A DNA stretch of 55,526 nt from JAAYPI01 sp036734385 (GTDB lineage: Bacteria > Bacteroidota > Bacteroidia > Bacteroidales > Paludibacteraceae), in contig DAIMYQ010000008.1 in assembly GCA_036734385.1 (NCBI GenBank), positions 1 to 55,526 on the forward strand, written 5' to 3'. How positions within the stretch are numbered: the stretch's first letter is position 1; each line of letters opens with the position of its first letter. Below, in pieces: positions 32,352 through 41,419 of the stretch. A program made the translations under genes and the position numbers. The notes below the pieces were generated by a model, which had not been told where the DNA came from, did no database searches, and saw nothing but the letters and a program-made list of their open reading frames with translations.

Positions 32352-33434
32352 CTAAATTTTGGTGATTCTATTCATTAAATAAGTGTCGAGAATAACAAGA
32401 GCAGCCATGGCTTCTACAATAGGAACTGCCCTCGGCAAGACACACGGATCGTGTCTTCCTGTCAGTTTTAAATTTTTCAGGTGGAGGTCTTTATCCAATA
32501 CTTCTTGCTCCTTGAGAATAGTTGCAACAGGTTTAAAAACAACATTAAAATAGACGTCTTGACCATTGGATATGCCCCCCTGTATACCTCCGGAAAAATT
32601 AGTTTTTGTTGAAACCTTTCCGCCTTCTACAACAAAAGCATCGTTTATTTCAGAACCTTTCTTGGTAGCACAATCAAACCCAAGACCGTATTCAAATCCT
32701 TTAGCAGCATTGATTGACAACATAGCACTTGCCAACTGAGCCTGCAACTTACCAAAAACCGGTTCGCCTAAACCTACAGGTACATTTTTTATGACACAAC
32801 TAACAATACCACCAATAGTATCTCCCTGCTGTTTTATTTCCTCAATAAGTTGAATCATTTGTTCTGCCGTGTGCTTATCAGGACATCTCACAGCATTACT
32901 TTCCGTCAAATTCAAATCGTAATCAGCATAAGATCCTTTCAACTTGATATTACCCACTTGTGAAGTATATGCGATAATTTCAATATGAAGACCTATTTGC
33001 TTTAACGCCAACTTAGCCAGTGCTCCTGCCACAATGCGACTAACCGTTTCGCGAGCAGAAGATCTTCCTCCACCTCTGTAATCGGGATTTCCATACTTCT
33101 CGTTGTACACAAAATCTGCATGAGAAGGTCTGAATATCTGTTTTATGGCATCATAGTCTGCCGAACGTTGATTTTGGTTGTATATGACAAAACCAATAGG
33201 AGTACCCGTTGTTTTTCCATCAAAAACACCTGACAAAAAGGCTACTTTATCGGGTTCGTTACGTGATGTTGTGATACTCGACTGACCAGGTCTACGACGG
33301 TCCAACTCTCCCTGAATAAAAGTCATATCAACTATTACTCCGGCGGGGCAACCATCAATTACACCTCCTAAGGCGACTCCGTGAGACTCTCCAAAAGTGC
33401 TGATTTTAAAAATGTTACCAAACGTATTCATCAT
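32352..33434 (-). CDS. aroC: Chorismate synthase
   Basis: 360-aa FMN-dependent enzyme that makes chorismate from EPSP in the last shared step of aromatic biosynthesis. Signatures: FGESHGVALGGVIDGCPAG, RRPGQSSITTSRNEPDKV, DYRGGGRSSARETVSRIVAGALAK, GFEYGLGF, GGIQGGISNGQD and GRHDPCVLPRAVPIVEAM. Start at 33434 (MMNTF) or the next codon. No other aro genes nearby. Confidence 0.97.
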   Translation of the reverse strand: MMNTFGNIFKISTFGESHGVALGGVIDGCPAGVIVDMTFIQGELDRRRPGQSSITTSRNEPDKVAFLSGVFDGKTTGTPIGFVIYNQNQRSADYDAIKQIFRPSHADFVYNEKYGNPDYRGGGRSSARETVSRIVAGALAKLALKQIGLHIEIIAYTSQVGNIKLKGSYADYDLNLTESNAVRCPDKHTAEQMIQLIEEIKQQGDTIGGIVSCVIKNVPVGLGEPVFGKLQAQLASAMLSINAAKGFEYGLGFDCATKKGSEINDAFVVEGGKVSTKTNFSGGIQGGISNGQDVYFNVVFKPVATILKEQEVLDKDLHLKNLKLTGRHDPCVLPRAVPIVEAMAALVILDTYLMNRITKI

Positions 33435-33484
33435 AATAGTACAACATCAAGACTCTCTCAAAAAGAGAATATTACGTAAAAATT

Positions 33485-34045
33485 TTAATTACAACCGCAA
33501 TTACAACCACTACCACAATTACATTCGTCATCACCACCGGCACAACCTCCGGAGCAACTATTAGCAGAAAATGCTGCTTGTATTTCTTCTTCAGTGGCAA
33601 TTCTCATTTCAAGAACAGAACCTATAAAATGTAAATCTTCACCTGCTAACGGATGATTTAAATCCACCGTAACAGTATCTTGACCATTGCTAACAACAGA
33701 TGCATTCACTCTGTTTCCTTCAGAATCTACCAATGGAACAATATTACCCTCCACGAGCATTTCTTCATCTATCTCACCATCTACTTCAAAAATATTTTTT
33801 GGCAAATCAATGACACTATTGTTATCGTATTCTCCATAAGCTTCATCCATAGGTATAACAAAATCAAAAGTATCTCCAACTTTTAAAGGAGCAACCTCTT
33901 TTTCAAACTTATCTAACATCATACCCATTCCGGTATAAAAAGTTAACGGATTTTCTTTTGTTGCTTTTTCCATCAACTCTTTTTCCTCTCCTTCTCCTAC
34001 AAACAAATCGTATGTTAGAGCTACAAAATTCTTTTTCTCAGTCAT
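33485..34045 (-). CDS. slyD: SlyD-type FKBP peptidyl-prolyl isomerase with metal-binding tail
   Basis: 186 aa. An FKBP domain interrupted by the IF (chaperone) insert: FVALTYDLFVGEG, PLTFYTGMGMMLDKFEKEVAPLKVGD, IPMDEAYGEYD, then the insert and VDLNHPLAGEDLHFIGSVLE. The C-terminal tail (from about 163) has seven Cys in CSGGC, CNCGSGC and CNCGC patterns, typical of SlyD nickel/zinc binding. In other bacteria SlyD folds proteins and supplies Ni to hydrogenase. No hydrogenase gene is in this window. Confidence 0.92.
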   Translation of the reverse strand: MTEKKNFVALTYDLFVGEGEEKELMEKATKENPLTFYTGMGMMLDKFEKEVAPLKVGDTFDFVIPMDEAYGEYDNNSVIDLPKNIFEVDGEIDEEMLVEGNIVPLVDSEGNRVNASVVSNGQDTVTVDLNHPLAGEDLHFIGSVLEMRIATEEEIQAAFSANSCSGGCAGGDDECNCGSGCNCGCN

Positions 34046-34079
34046 ATTATTTTTTTAAGTAAATATATTGCTTTTTTTA

Positions 34080-36710
34080 TTAATACCAAACCTGATTATC
34101 GTAAGGGCTACTATGTTTTTCGTATTTAAGATCTTTTAATAATGAAGATTTAATGCCTATCACAAAGTTGTAAGACTTATATAATCCGACAGGAACGAAG
34201 CTAGCAGACATCTTCCAACAGTGTAAATCACGAGAAATAGCACAGTTTACATAACTCCATTCACCAGTATTGATATTATAATAAGTAGAAAAATTAAAAC
34301 TCCAATTTTCAGTTAAGTTAACACTACCAATAGCACTAATGTCATGTGACATTTTTCTATTATATTCCATTTGACTTGTGTTAAAATCAGAATATGCATA
34401 TCTCATATTATAATCAAATCGCAAACTCCATGGCATTACAAACTTTTTATATTCATCCTCCACTTTTTTCTGTTTATTTTTCTCTAAGGGATTAAGTTCT
34501 TCTATTTGTTTTTCCAATAAAGATTTATTTTCTGTTTCTTTTGGTGCAGATGGATTAGTAGTTGTGGCAGTAGTTGCAACATCCTTTTTCTTACTAAAAG
34601 TCTTATTATTAAACGTATATCCAAAAGATGTACCTGTACTCATTAAACGACCTAACACTCCATTCTTTTCTAGTTGAGAAACATTCACACGTACAGGAGA
34701 GCCACTTTTATTCAATTGATAAGTATATGGGTCAAAGACAAAATTCATATTCAATGTAAAATCTTTATGAAATTTCATACGTAAATTTGAACTAATATTT
34801 GACCAATTAAGAGAATCTGCAATCAAATTATAACCGGTAGAGAAACTTAAATTATCAATCAAACTAATTTTTGAAAACTGTTTCAAACTATCTTTAGAAC
34901 TTTTCACCTTCATCTCCAAATTACTTGCAAGCGACATCGTTACAGTTCCGGCTTTACCTATACTTGGAGTACCGTATAACTGTCCTTGAAAACGATTATA
35001 AACAACTTTATCGACAGAACCATCCGAATAAGGTTTATCGTATTCTCCCCAATAACCCCAATCTTGCGTACCATAATCAGGCTTGTAAGACAAACTAATA
35101 GAAGGGGTTATGACGTGACGTATCATTTGCACCTTATCCCCGAATATTTTTTCCGAAGGTTTAAAAAATCCATATAGCTTGGTCTGCAAACTAACAGCGG
35201 CAGTATAATCAAAAACATTATAAAATCCTTTTGTAGTATCGGCAACTACTCCTCCAGTCGAGTAATCTCCTTGCCATTTTTGGTCAATACGACTAAAATA
35301 CCATCTCAGGTTTGAATTAACGGAAGGTGTCAAAGTAAAATATTTGAGGATATTAAAAGAAACCGATATGGGTATTGAATGTTGCACCCCATTTTTCCAA
35401 TCTTTCGTAAATGAAGCTCCCAATAACTCACTTTCCTTCGTGGTTATACTATTAGCAAACTTTCCTGTATACGTCATATTGATTTTTTCATACCACCTCT
35501 CATTACCAACTACACTTTTTCTTTTTAAAGGATAAATACGACTCATATTAACATTTAAATTCGGAAGTGAAAGACTTATAGTAGAGTCTTTTGTACGCTG
35601 GTTGGCATATATACTGGCAGAAATACTAAACGGACTTTCGGGAAAACGTTGCGTATAAGTTACCGTTGAACTTTTAGTGTTTTGGGACAATAAATTTGCA
35701 TTATAATAACTATTCAGATTATTTCTTTCGTAACTTGATGTTGCAAAATTAACACTCGCCGAAAGAGAAGAATACGGACTGGACTTGGTATCTTGTGAAT
35801 GACTCCACATGATACTAAAATCGTTATTTTTGGAATAATCAGGCAAATCTTTTTCTCCTAAAATATTTTGAATAAAGCTCATATTAAAAGAACCGGAAAA
35901 TTTGTACCGAACCTTATAGCTTGAGGCAGATGTTAATGCCCATGAGCCTTTTGTATAAATATCTCCTGTCAAAGCTAAATCGAAATAATCATTGACAGCA
36001 AAATAATACCCACCGTTTTTCGCATAAAACCCACGAGAGAGCTCATCTCCAAAAGTTGGAAAGAGAATGCCTGAGGAATAATTCTTTGGAAATGGAAAAT
36101 AAGCAAACGGAAGAACTAATGGCAAAGGAACATCCTCTACGACAAGATAAGCCGGTCCGGTAACAATATATTTTCCTTGTTTCATCTTAGCTTCTGTAAG
36201 ATTTAAATAGAAATGAGGGTGATCATGTTGGTCGCAAGTCGTATATTTTCCATCTTTTAAGCAAAAAATATCAGATTCCAATTTTTTGGTCATACCACTT
36301 GTTACATAGCCCTCCCCTTGTTGAGTTATAGTGCCATAAATAAGTCCTTTTTTTGTTTTAAAATTGTAGGACAAGGCTTTTGATTCATAACTATCATTAC
36401 CCTCTTTAAAAACAGGAAATTCTTTAAAATTACCCAAAGTATCTTTTATTCCACAGGCATATACAAGATTGCTATCTATATTTAAGCGAATAAAACCCGA
36501 TTTTAAATTTATATTTTGGTAGGAAACAGAAGCTTTACCATATAGAAAAGCTGTTCCATCTTCCATTACAACAATCGAATCCTCCGCACTGTAAACGACA
36601 TCTGAATCAATGGCAGATTTTTTAGAAGAATTGGTGTTTTGAGAAAACGCAGAAAAACTTGTTGCGATAACAACAAGTATGAAAACCAATATTTTTAATT
36701 TGTTATTCAA
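34080..36710 (-). CDS. LptD-like outer-membrane protein (OstA/LPS assembly family)
   Basis: 876 aa if started at the TTG at 36710; the ATG at 36764 would add 18 residues but lies on a -7 box. From 36710 the N-terminus is a clean signal peptide (LNNKLKILVFILVVIATSFSAFSQ). An OstA-like beta-jellyroll (about 35-190, YSAEDSIVVMEDGTAFLYGKASVSY, IRLNIDSNLVYACG) precedes a large beta-barrel. LPLVLPFAYFPFPKNYSSGILFPTFGDE is the hallmark LptD turn. It should insert lipopolysaccharide into the outer leaflet. A Lys/Glu-rich loop (about 705-750) is a local insertion. Confidence 0.85.
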   Translation of the reverse strand: MNNKLKILVFILVVIATSFSAFSQNTNSSKKSAIDSDVVYSAEDSIVVMEDGTAFLYGKASVSYQNINLKSGFIRLNIDSNLVYACGIKDTLGNFKEFPVFKEGNDSYESKALSYNFKTKKGLIYGTITQQGEGYVTSGMTKKLESDIFCLKDGKYTTCDQHDHPHFYLNLTEAKMKQGKYIVTGPAYLVVEDVPLPLVLPFAYFPFPKNYSSGILFPTFGDELSRGFYAKNGGYYFAVNDYFDLALTGDIYTKGSWALTSASSYKVRYKFSGSFNMSFIQNILGEKDLPDYSKNNDFSIMWSHSQDTKSSPYSSLSASVNFATSSYERNNLNSYYNANLLSQNTKSSTVTYTQRFPESPFSISASIYANQRTKDSTISLSLPNLNVNMSRIYPLKRKSVVGNERWYEKINMTYTGKFANSITTKESELLGASFTKDWKNGVQHSIPISVSFNILKYFTLTPSVNSNLRWYFSRIDQKWQGDYSTGGVVADTTKGFYNVFDYTAAVSLQTKLYGFFKPSEKIFGDKVQMIRHVITPSISLSYKPDYGTQDWGYWGEYDKPYSDGSVDKVVYNRFQGQLYGTPSIGKAGTVTMSLASNLEMKVKSSKDSLKQFSKISLIDNLSFSTGYNLIADSLNWSNISSNLRMKFHKDFTLNMNFVFDPYTYQLNKSGSPVRVNVSQLEKNGVLGRLMSTGTSFGYTFNNKTFSKKKDVATTATTTNPSAPKETENKSLLEKQIEELNPLEKNKQKKVEDEYKKFVMPWSLRFDYNMRYAYSDFNTSQMEYNRKMSHDISAIGSVNLTENWSFNFSTYYNINTGEWSYVNCAISRDLHCWKMSASFVPVGLYKSYNFVIGIKSSLLKDLKYEKHSSPYDNQVWY

Positions 36711-36751
36711 AGTCCTTCTACTGCAAACTACTTCATTTTCAAAATCAGCTG

Positions 36752-36759
36752 CAAATTTA
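36752..36759 (-). promoter_or_regulatory. -7 box (TAAATTTG) of the lptD-like gene
   Basis: Minus-strand TAAATTTGC begins 5 nt inside the frame opened by the ATG at 36764, so that ATG would be untranscribed. This supports the TTG start at 36710. Confidence 0.5.
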
Positions 36760-36856
36760 TACATTTTAGAGTTACTTAAAGGATATAAAGTGATTTTTTA
36801 ATTATTTTTTTGATACATATTTTCAGAAAAAGAAATCTTTTTCAGTAAAAAACAAC

Positions 36857-36864
36857 TATTTTTG
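36857..36864 (+). promoter_or_regulatory. -7 box (TATTTTTG) of the amidase operon
   Basis: TATTTTTGC, 54 nt before the ATG at 36919. It overlaps the upstream extension of the amidase frame (36862) and rules that start out. Confidence 0.6.
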
Positions 36865-36918
36865 CAATTTACAATTTCAATCTCATCCCTCAAAAAAAAC
36901 GCAAAACTCTATATAGGT

Positions 36919-38151
36919 ATGTTAAAAAAAATAAGTTTAGTATTTACTTTATTATTTTTGGTTGCTTTCAATTCTGTTTTTGCATTTACAGTTGTTCTTG
37001 ATGCCGGTCATGGCGGAGACGACCCTGGAGCCATTGGTGCATTTTCTAAAGAAAAAAATATAAACCTAAAATACATTCTGGATCTAGGTGCAAAAATCAA
37101 GGCAAACAACCCTGATGTGAAAGTTATTTATACACGCACAACGGACTTTTTTGTTCCTTTGAATACGCGTGCTGACATTGCGAATAAAGCCCATGCCGAC
37201 TTATTTATCTCCATACACACAAATGCTTCAAAGAGTAAAGATGCAAAAGGAACGGAGACTTTTACACTGGGGTTGGCCAGAAGCAAAGAAAACATGGAAT
37301 TAGCTATGTTGGAAAACTCGGTAATTTTACTAGAAAATGATTATAAAAAAAATTATCAAGGTTTTGATCCTAATTCTGTAGATTCCTACATTATGTTTCA
37401 ATTTATGCAAGACCAGTACATGGATCAGAGCGTACATTTGGCCGAAATTATCCAAAAAAACTTTGTAAAAGGAACGCCTATGATAGACAGAGGAGTCAGG
37501 CAAGCAGGTTTTCTAGTACTAAGAGCTACAACAATGCCTTCCGTTTTAGTCGAATTAGGTTTCATAACAAATAAAGAAGAGGAAGTCTATCTAAACAAAG
37601 AGGAAACGATGGAAACCATGACTCAATCCCTTTATGAGTCTTTTTTATCCTATAAACATCAAATAGAAAAGAAAAATGGAGACGTTAAAGGGGGGAATTC
37701 TAACAGCACAACCGCTTACACGAGCAAATCAACGGCAACGGAAGAAACAGAAAAAGTTGAGAAAAAAACGAGCAAAATAAGAAAAACAGGCAAAATAACA
37801 CCTATACAGGAAGATAAAAAAGAAGAAATCATTGAAACCCCAACCAAATCTACCGAGGCTCAAAAAAATGTTTCATCTGAAATTTTATTTAAGGTTCAAT
37901 TTTTAGTTTCCAAAACTAAGTACAAGGAGGGACATTCTATTTTCAAGGGAGTAAAAAATATAGATCACTATTACGAAAATGGCTACTACAAATATACTAG
38001 CGGTAATACTTCTAATGTAGATTCTATAAATGCTCTCAAAAATCAAATATCAAAAAAATTTCCGGATGCTTTTCTTATTGCATACAAAAAAAATGTTCGA
38101 ATGAACATACACGATGCCCTTAAAGAAGCTGAGACCAACATCAAAAAATAA
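36919..38151 (+). CDS. N-acetylmuramoyl-L-alanine amidase (AmiC-type) with SPOR-like tail
   Basis: 410 aa from the ATG at 36919, giving signal peptide MLKKISLVFTLLFLVAFNSVFA. An Amidase_3 domain (about 22-240) has zinc-site motifs LDAGHGGDDPGA, ADLFISIHTNAS and LVELGFITNKEEE. A low-complexity Lys/Thr/Glu linker (about 255-330) precedes a C-terminal SPOR-like region (FKVQFLVSKTKYKEGHSIFKGVKNIDHYYENGYYKYTSG). It cleaves stem peptides from glycan strands, probably at the division site. The MCE protein follows by 17 nt. Confidence 0.92.
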   Translation: MLKKISLVFTLLFLVAFNSVFAFTVVLDAGHGGDDPGAIGAFSKEKNINLKYILDLGAKIKANNPDVKVIYTRTTDFFVPLNTRADIANKAHADLFISIHTNASKSKDAKGTETFTLGLARSKENMELAMLENSVILLENDYKKNYQGFDPNSVDSYIMFQFMQDQYMDQSVHLAEIIQKNFVKGTPMIDRGVRQAGFLVLRATTMPSVLVELGFITNKEEEVYLNKEETMETMTQSLYESFLSYKHQIEKKNGDVKGGNSNSTTAYTSKSTATEETEKVEKKTSKIRKTGKITPIQEDKKEEIIETPTKSTEAQKNVSSEILFKVQFLVSKTKYKEGHSIFKGVKNIDHYYENGYYKYTSGNTSNVDSINALKNQISKKFPDAFLIAYKKNVRMNIHDALKEAETNIKK

Positions 38152-38168
38152 TAACATAAGAAAAACTC

Positions 38169-39074
38169 ATGAATTTTAAAAAAATTTTTACGAAAGAAGC
38201 TAAGATTGGATTGTTAGTAGTGGTGTCAATTGGACTATTGTATTTTGGGGTAAATTACCTGAAAGGGGTCAATATTTTCAAACCTGATAAATATTTTTAT
38301 GCACAATATAACCGTATTGATGGAATAGTAAAAACAAGTCAAGTAATGATAAACGGTTATAAAGTAGGACATATAAGTAATATCTACTTTGATTACACGA
38401 AGGAAGCTCCTATTACTTTGGAAATAACAGTGGACAAAGATTTAGTGGTGCCTAAAGGAACTATTGCACAAATATATGAAACAGGAATGCTCGGCGATAA
38501 AGCAATACAACTTATTTTATCTAACAGTAGCGAAGTACATGCAATAGGAGATACGCTACAAAGTGAAACTTCTCAGGGTTTAGTTGGTGAAATAGTAGGC
38601 TCTTTGATGCCTCCTATTCAAAGATTAGTACCTCAAATTGACTCGACATTATATGCTCTTCGCAAATTATTAGAAAACGGATCAATTGAAAAAAGTTTGA
38701 ACAATATTGAGTCAACGACCACACAATTGGAAGGTATGTCAAAATCCCTTAAGAAAATTGTAAACAATGATGTACCGGTAATATTATCTGATGTTTCTAC
38801 GATCACAAAAAATCTGAATAAGGTAAGTTCTGATCTTAGTAAAACAGATTTTTATGCTACTATGCAGACATTAAATCAGACATTGGATAATTTAAAATTG
38901 GCGTCAAACAAACTTAACCAAAACGATAATACAATGGGATTATTACTTAATGATAAATCACTCTATCTTAATCTTAATTCTACTATGGATAATGCAAATA
39001 AGCTTGTTATCGACTTAAAAGAAAATCCTAAGCGATATGTCCATTTTTCGGTATTTGGTAAAAAAACAAAATAA
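38169..39074 (+). CDS. MlaD/MCE-domain lipid transport protein
   Basis: 301 aa: N-terminal membrane helix (about 12-30, IGLLVVVSIGLLYFGVNYL), one MCE domain (about 35-115: YFYAQYNRIDGIVKTSQVMINGYKVGHISNIYFD, PKGTIAQIYETGMLGDKAIQLIL), then a long helical C-terminal region (LNNIESTTTQLEGMSKSLKKIV and later repeats) of the tunnel-forming type. It should bind phospholipid in an ABC-driven envelope transport system. The MlaE/MlaF partners are not in this window. Second gene after the amidase. Confidence 0.92.
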   Translation: MNFKKIFTKEAKIGLLVVVSIGLLYFGVNYLKGVNIFKPDKYFYAQYNRIDGIVKTSQVMINGYKVGHISNIYFDYTKEAPITLEITVDKDLVVPKGTIAQIYETGMLGDKAIQLILSNSSEVHAIGDTLQSETSQGLVGEIVGSLMPPIQRLVPQIDSTLYALRKLLENGSIEKSLNNIESTTTQLEGMSKSLKKIVNNDVPVILSDVSTITKNLNKVSSDLSKTDFYATMQTLNQTLDNLKLASNKLNQNDNTMGLLLNDKSLYLNLNSTMDNANKLVIDLKENPKRYVHFSVFGKKTK

Positions 39075-39379
39075 AAAAATTCAACAAAAATTAATATTAA
39101 TTTAACATTGAGCCAAGATTCGGTCATTAATTAAGAGTTTCTTTATTTTTCAACAAAAAAAAGATGTTTTAACATTTTTTATAAGATATTAGTTATCAAC
39201 GCTTTTCGAAAATATTTATTGATAACAAACTGAAAATGAAATACTTAAGATAACAAGCTGATAAACAATTGCGTATAACATTTATAAATTTTCCAAATAA
39301 AAATAGATTTTTTTATACCGAAATTTATGTTCAATTTTGTAAGGAAAGAAAAAAGATATAGAAAAATTTTTATAAGATT
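39075..39379. other. 305-nt intergenic region upstream of dnaA
   Basis: Very AT-rich. It holds the inverted TTATCAA pair at 39192-39226 and further isolated TGATAA/GATAAC words near 39249-39264, and T/A-rich tracts. No exact TAnnTTTG promoter was found; TCAATTTTG near 39331 is one mismatch off. No ORF. Confidence 0.5.
39192..39226. repeat. Inverted pair of DnaA-box-like sites upstream of dnaA
   Basis: GTTATCAA (39192-39199) and TTGATAAC (39219-39226) are a perfect 8-bp inverted repeat 19 nt apart. Read outwards they give TTATCAACG and, on the minus strand, TTATCAATA, each two mismatches from the TTATCCACA DnaA box. Placed about 155-190 nt before dnaA, they could mediate autoregulation or be part of an origin. 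Confidence 0.45.
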
Positions 39380-40750
39380 ATGAATTCTAATTGTACTACT
39401 TTATGGAACAAATGCTTGGAAGTTATCAAAGATAACGTAAACAGTACAAGTTTCGAAACTTGGTTTGAACCTATCATCCCCATTAAGTACGAGGATAAGG
39501 TGTTTACCATACAGGTTCCAAGCCAATTTTTTTACGAATATTTGGAGGAAAAGTATGCCGATTTGTTAAAATCCACCTTGTTTAGAATTGTGGCTCCGAA
39601 TACAAAACTTGTATATCGTGTTATTGTTGATAAAGACAACAAGAAAAATGGTTCTACAGACGTTTTAGGATCAGCAAGAGGTACATTCCAAGGCAAAAAG
39701 AAAATAGGAGTTCCTGAATTCGATTCTTATTTAAACTATAACTACAATTTTGATAACTTTATTGAAGGAGATTGCAATCGCCTACCTCGCACAGCAGGAA
39801 TCAATATTGCAAGTCAACCGGGAAAAACTATATTTAATCCGCTGTTTATTTATGGAAAATCAGGAGTAGGAAAAACTCACCTTGCCAATGCTATTGGCTT
39901 AAAAACCAAAGAATTACACCCTCAAAAGAAAGTCTTATATGTATCGGCGAACCTTTTCCAATTACAATACACAGAAGCTTCAATGAATAATCAGACCAAT
40001 GATTTTTTGAATTTCTATCAAATGGTGGACGTTCTTATTATTGATGATATACAAGAGCTTGGTGAAGGAAAGAAAGTTAGCACCCAAAATACATTTTTCC
40101 ACATATTCAATCATTTGCACCAATCAGGAAAGCAGTTAATTTTAACTTGCGACAAAAAGCCTGCTGAACTGGAAGGTTTGGAGGACAGGTTACTCACTCG
40201 CTTTAAATGGGGGTTATCTGCTGAAATAGAACAACCCGACTTCGAAACAAGAAAATTAATATTAAAATCCAAAGTAGAAAAAGACGGTTTAAGAGTTCCG
40301 GATGCAGTTATTTCCTACATTGCAGAAAATATTACCGATAATATCCGCGATTTAGAGGGTACAATGATTTCCCTCATTGCTCAGTCTACAATGAACCAAA
40401 AAGTCATCAACATAGATTTGGCAAAAAAGGTAGTACGTAACCTTGTTACTATCACAGAGAAAAAGTACACGGTAAAAAACATTAGAGACTTAGTATGCGA
40501 ATATTTTAAATTGCCAACGGAAAGTTTGTTATCTAAATCAAGAAAAAGAGAAGTGGTACAAGCAAGACAAATAGCTATGTATTTCTCTAAACAGCTGACA
40601 AAAGAATCTCTTACCACCATAGGGAATACAATTGGACAGCGAAATCATGCCACTGTTTTACATGCCTGCAAAACAGTTAAGGACTTAATCGAAACGGACA
40701 AAATTTTTCGAGGAAGCGTTGAAGAAATAGAGCGAAAGCTTAATTCTTAG
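39380..40750 (+). CDS. dnaA: Chromosomal replication initiator DnaA
   Basis: 456 aa. Domain I (about 1-85, CLEVIKDNVNSTSFETWFEPIIPI), a linker, the AAA+ domain with Walker A near 159-166 (GKSGVGKT), Walker B (VDVLIIDDIQEL), arginine-finger region EDRLLTRFKWGL and a C-terminal DnaA-box-binding helix-turn-helix (LTTIGNTIGQRNHATVLHACKTV). Normal length. Upstream sits an inverted pair of DnaA-box-like sites; downstream a terminator. dnaN is not adjacent. Confidence 0.98.
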   Translation: MNSNCTTLWNKCLEVIKDNVNSTSFETWFEPIIPIKYEDKVFTIQVPSQFFYEYLEEKYADLLKSTLFRIVAPNTKLVYRVIVDKDNKKNGSTDVLGSARGTFQGKKKIGVPEFDSYLNYNYNFDNFIEGDCNRLPRTAGINIASQPGKTIFNPLFIYGKSGVGKTHLANAIGLKTKELHPQKKVLYVSANLFQLQYTEASMNNQTNDFLNFYQMVDVLIIDDIQELGEGKKVSTQNTFFHIFNHLHQSGKQLILTCDKKPAELEGLEDRLLTRFKWGLSAEIEQPDFETRKLILKSKVEKDGLRVPDAVISYIAENITDNIRDLEGTMISLIAQSTMNQKVINIDLAKKVVRNLVTITEKKYTVKNIRDLVCEYFKLPTESLLSKSRKREVVQARQIAMYFSKQLTKESLTTIGNTIGQRNHATVLHACKTVKDLIETDKIFRGSVEEIERKLNS

Positions 40751-40760
40751 CAGATATTTT

Positions 40761-40789
40761 AAAAGCGACTTTTTCAAGTCGCTTTTTTT
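40761..40789 (+). terminator. Terminator of dnaA
   Basis: AAAAGCGACTT pairs with AAGTCGCTTTT (11 bp) over loop TTTC, then T run. Confidence 0.9.
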
Positions 40790-40861
40790 GATGAAATTTT
40801 ACTAGATACAAAAAAAACACTAAATTTACCCAATCAAATTTTATATTAAATTTTAAAGAGT

Positions 40862-41419
40862 ATGGTCTATAGATTTATTCTTATTTCTGATGAAGTAGAT
40901 GACTTCATGCGTGAAATTATGATTGATTCAGAAGCAAGTTTTTTTGATTTTCACGAAGCAATTCTTAACTCAGTAAATTATACGAAGGATCTTATGACTT
41001 CTTTTTTCTTATGTAACGATCGTTGGGAAAAAGAGCAAGAAATTACCTTGGTTGAAATGAATACGGGTTCGGAATACGACAACTATATAATGGAAGATAC
41101 CAGCCTTGACGAATTCATTTCTGAAGAAAAGCAGAAGCTGTTATATGTATTTGATTATGTGTCAGATAGAGTTTTTTTCATAGAATTAAAAGAAATTATT
41201 CCGGGGAAAAACATGAATGCTCCTGTATGTTCAAGTAAAAAGGGAACTCCTCCTGAACAATTTCAAATGGAATCATTTGACACCGAAAAACCTGTTGCTA
41301 CAACGACATCCATAATTGATGAAAACTTCTATGGAGACGAAGATTTTGACATTGAGGAATTGGATGAAGAAAGTTTTAGCGACATGGACTTTAGTGAAGA
41401 TTTTGAAAACTTGAAATGA
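40862..41419 (+). CDS. pRiA4b ORF-3-like protein with acidic C-terminus
   Basis: 185 aa. Residues about 1-115 match the plasmid pRiA4b ORF-3 family (YRFILISDEVDDFMREIMIDSEASFFDFHEAILNSVNY, SFFLCNDRWEKEQEITLVEM, LLYVFDYVSDRVFFIELKEI). The last 35 residues are strongly acidic (YGDEDFDIEELDEESFSDMDF). Databases sometimes label this family 'IS1096 TnpR passenger', but no transposon is visible. It overlaps miaA by 4 nt (ATGA), so the two are translationally coupled. Function unknown. Confidence 0.75.
   Translation: MVYRFILISDEVDDFMREIMIDSEASFFDFHEAILNSVNYTKDLMTSFFLCNDRWEKEQEITLVEMNTGSEYDNYIMEDTSLDEFISEEKQKLLYVFDYVSDRVFFIELKEIIPGKNMNAPVCSSKKGTPPEQFQMESFDTEKPVATTTSIIDENFYGDEDFDIEELDEESFSDMDFSEDFENLK

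Noticed and set aside
36862..36918. Upstream start of the amidase gene at 36862
   Set aside because: It overlaps the TATTTTTG -7 box; the ATG at 36919 gives a proper signal peptide.
40862..41419. IS1096/TnpR passenger gene, implying a transposon
   Set aside because: Family label only. No transposase, terminal inverted repeat or target duplication is present, and the gene is coupled to miaA.
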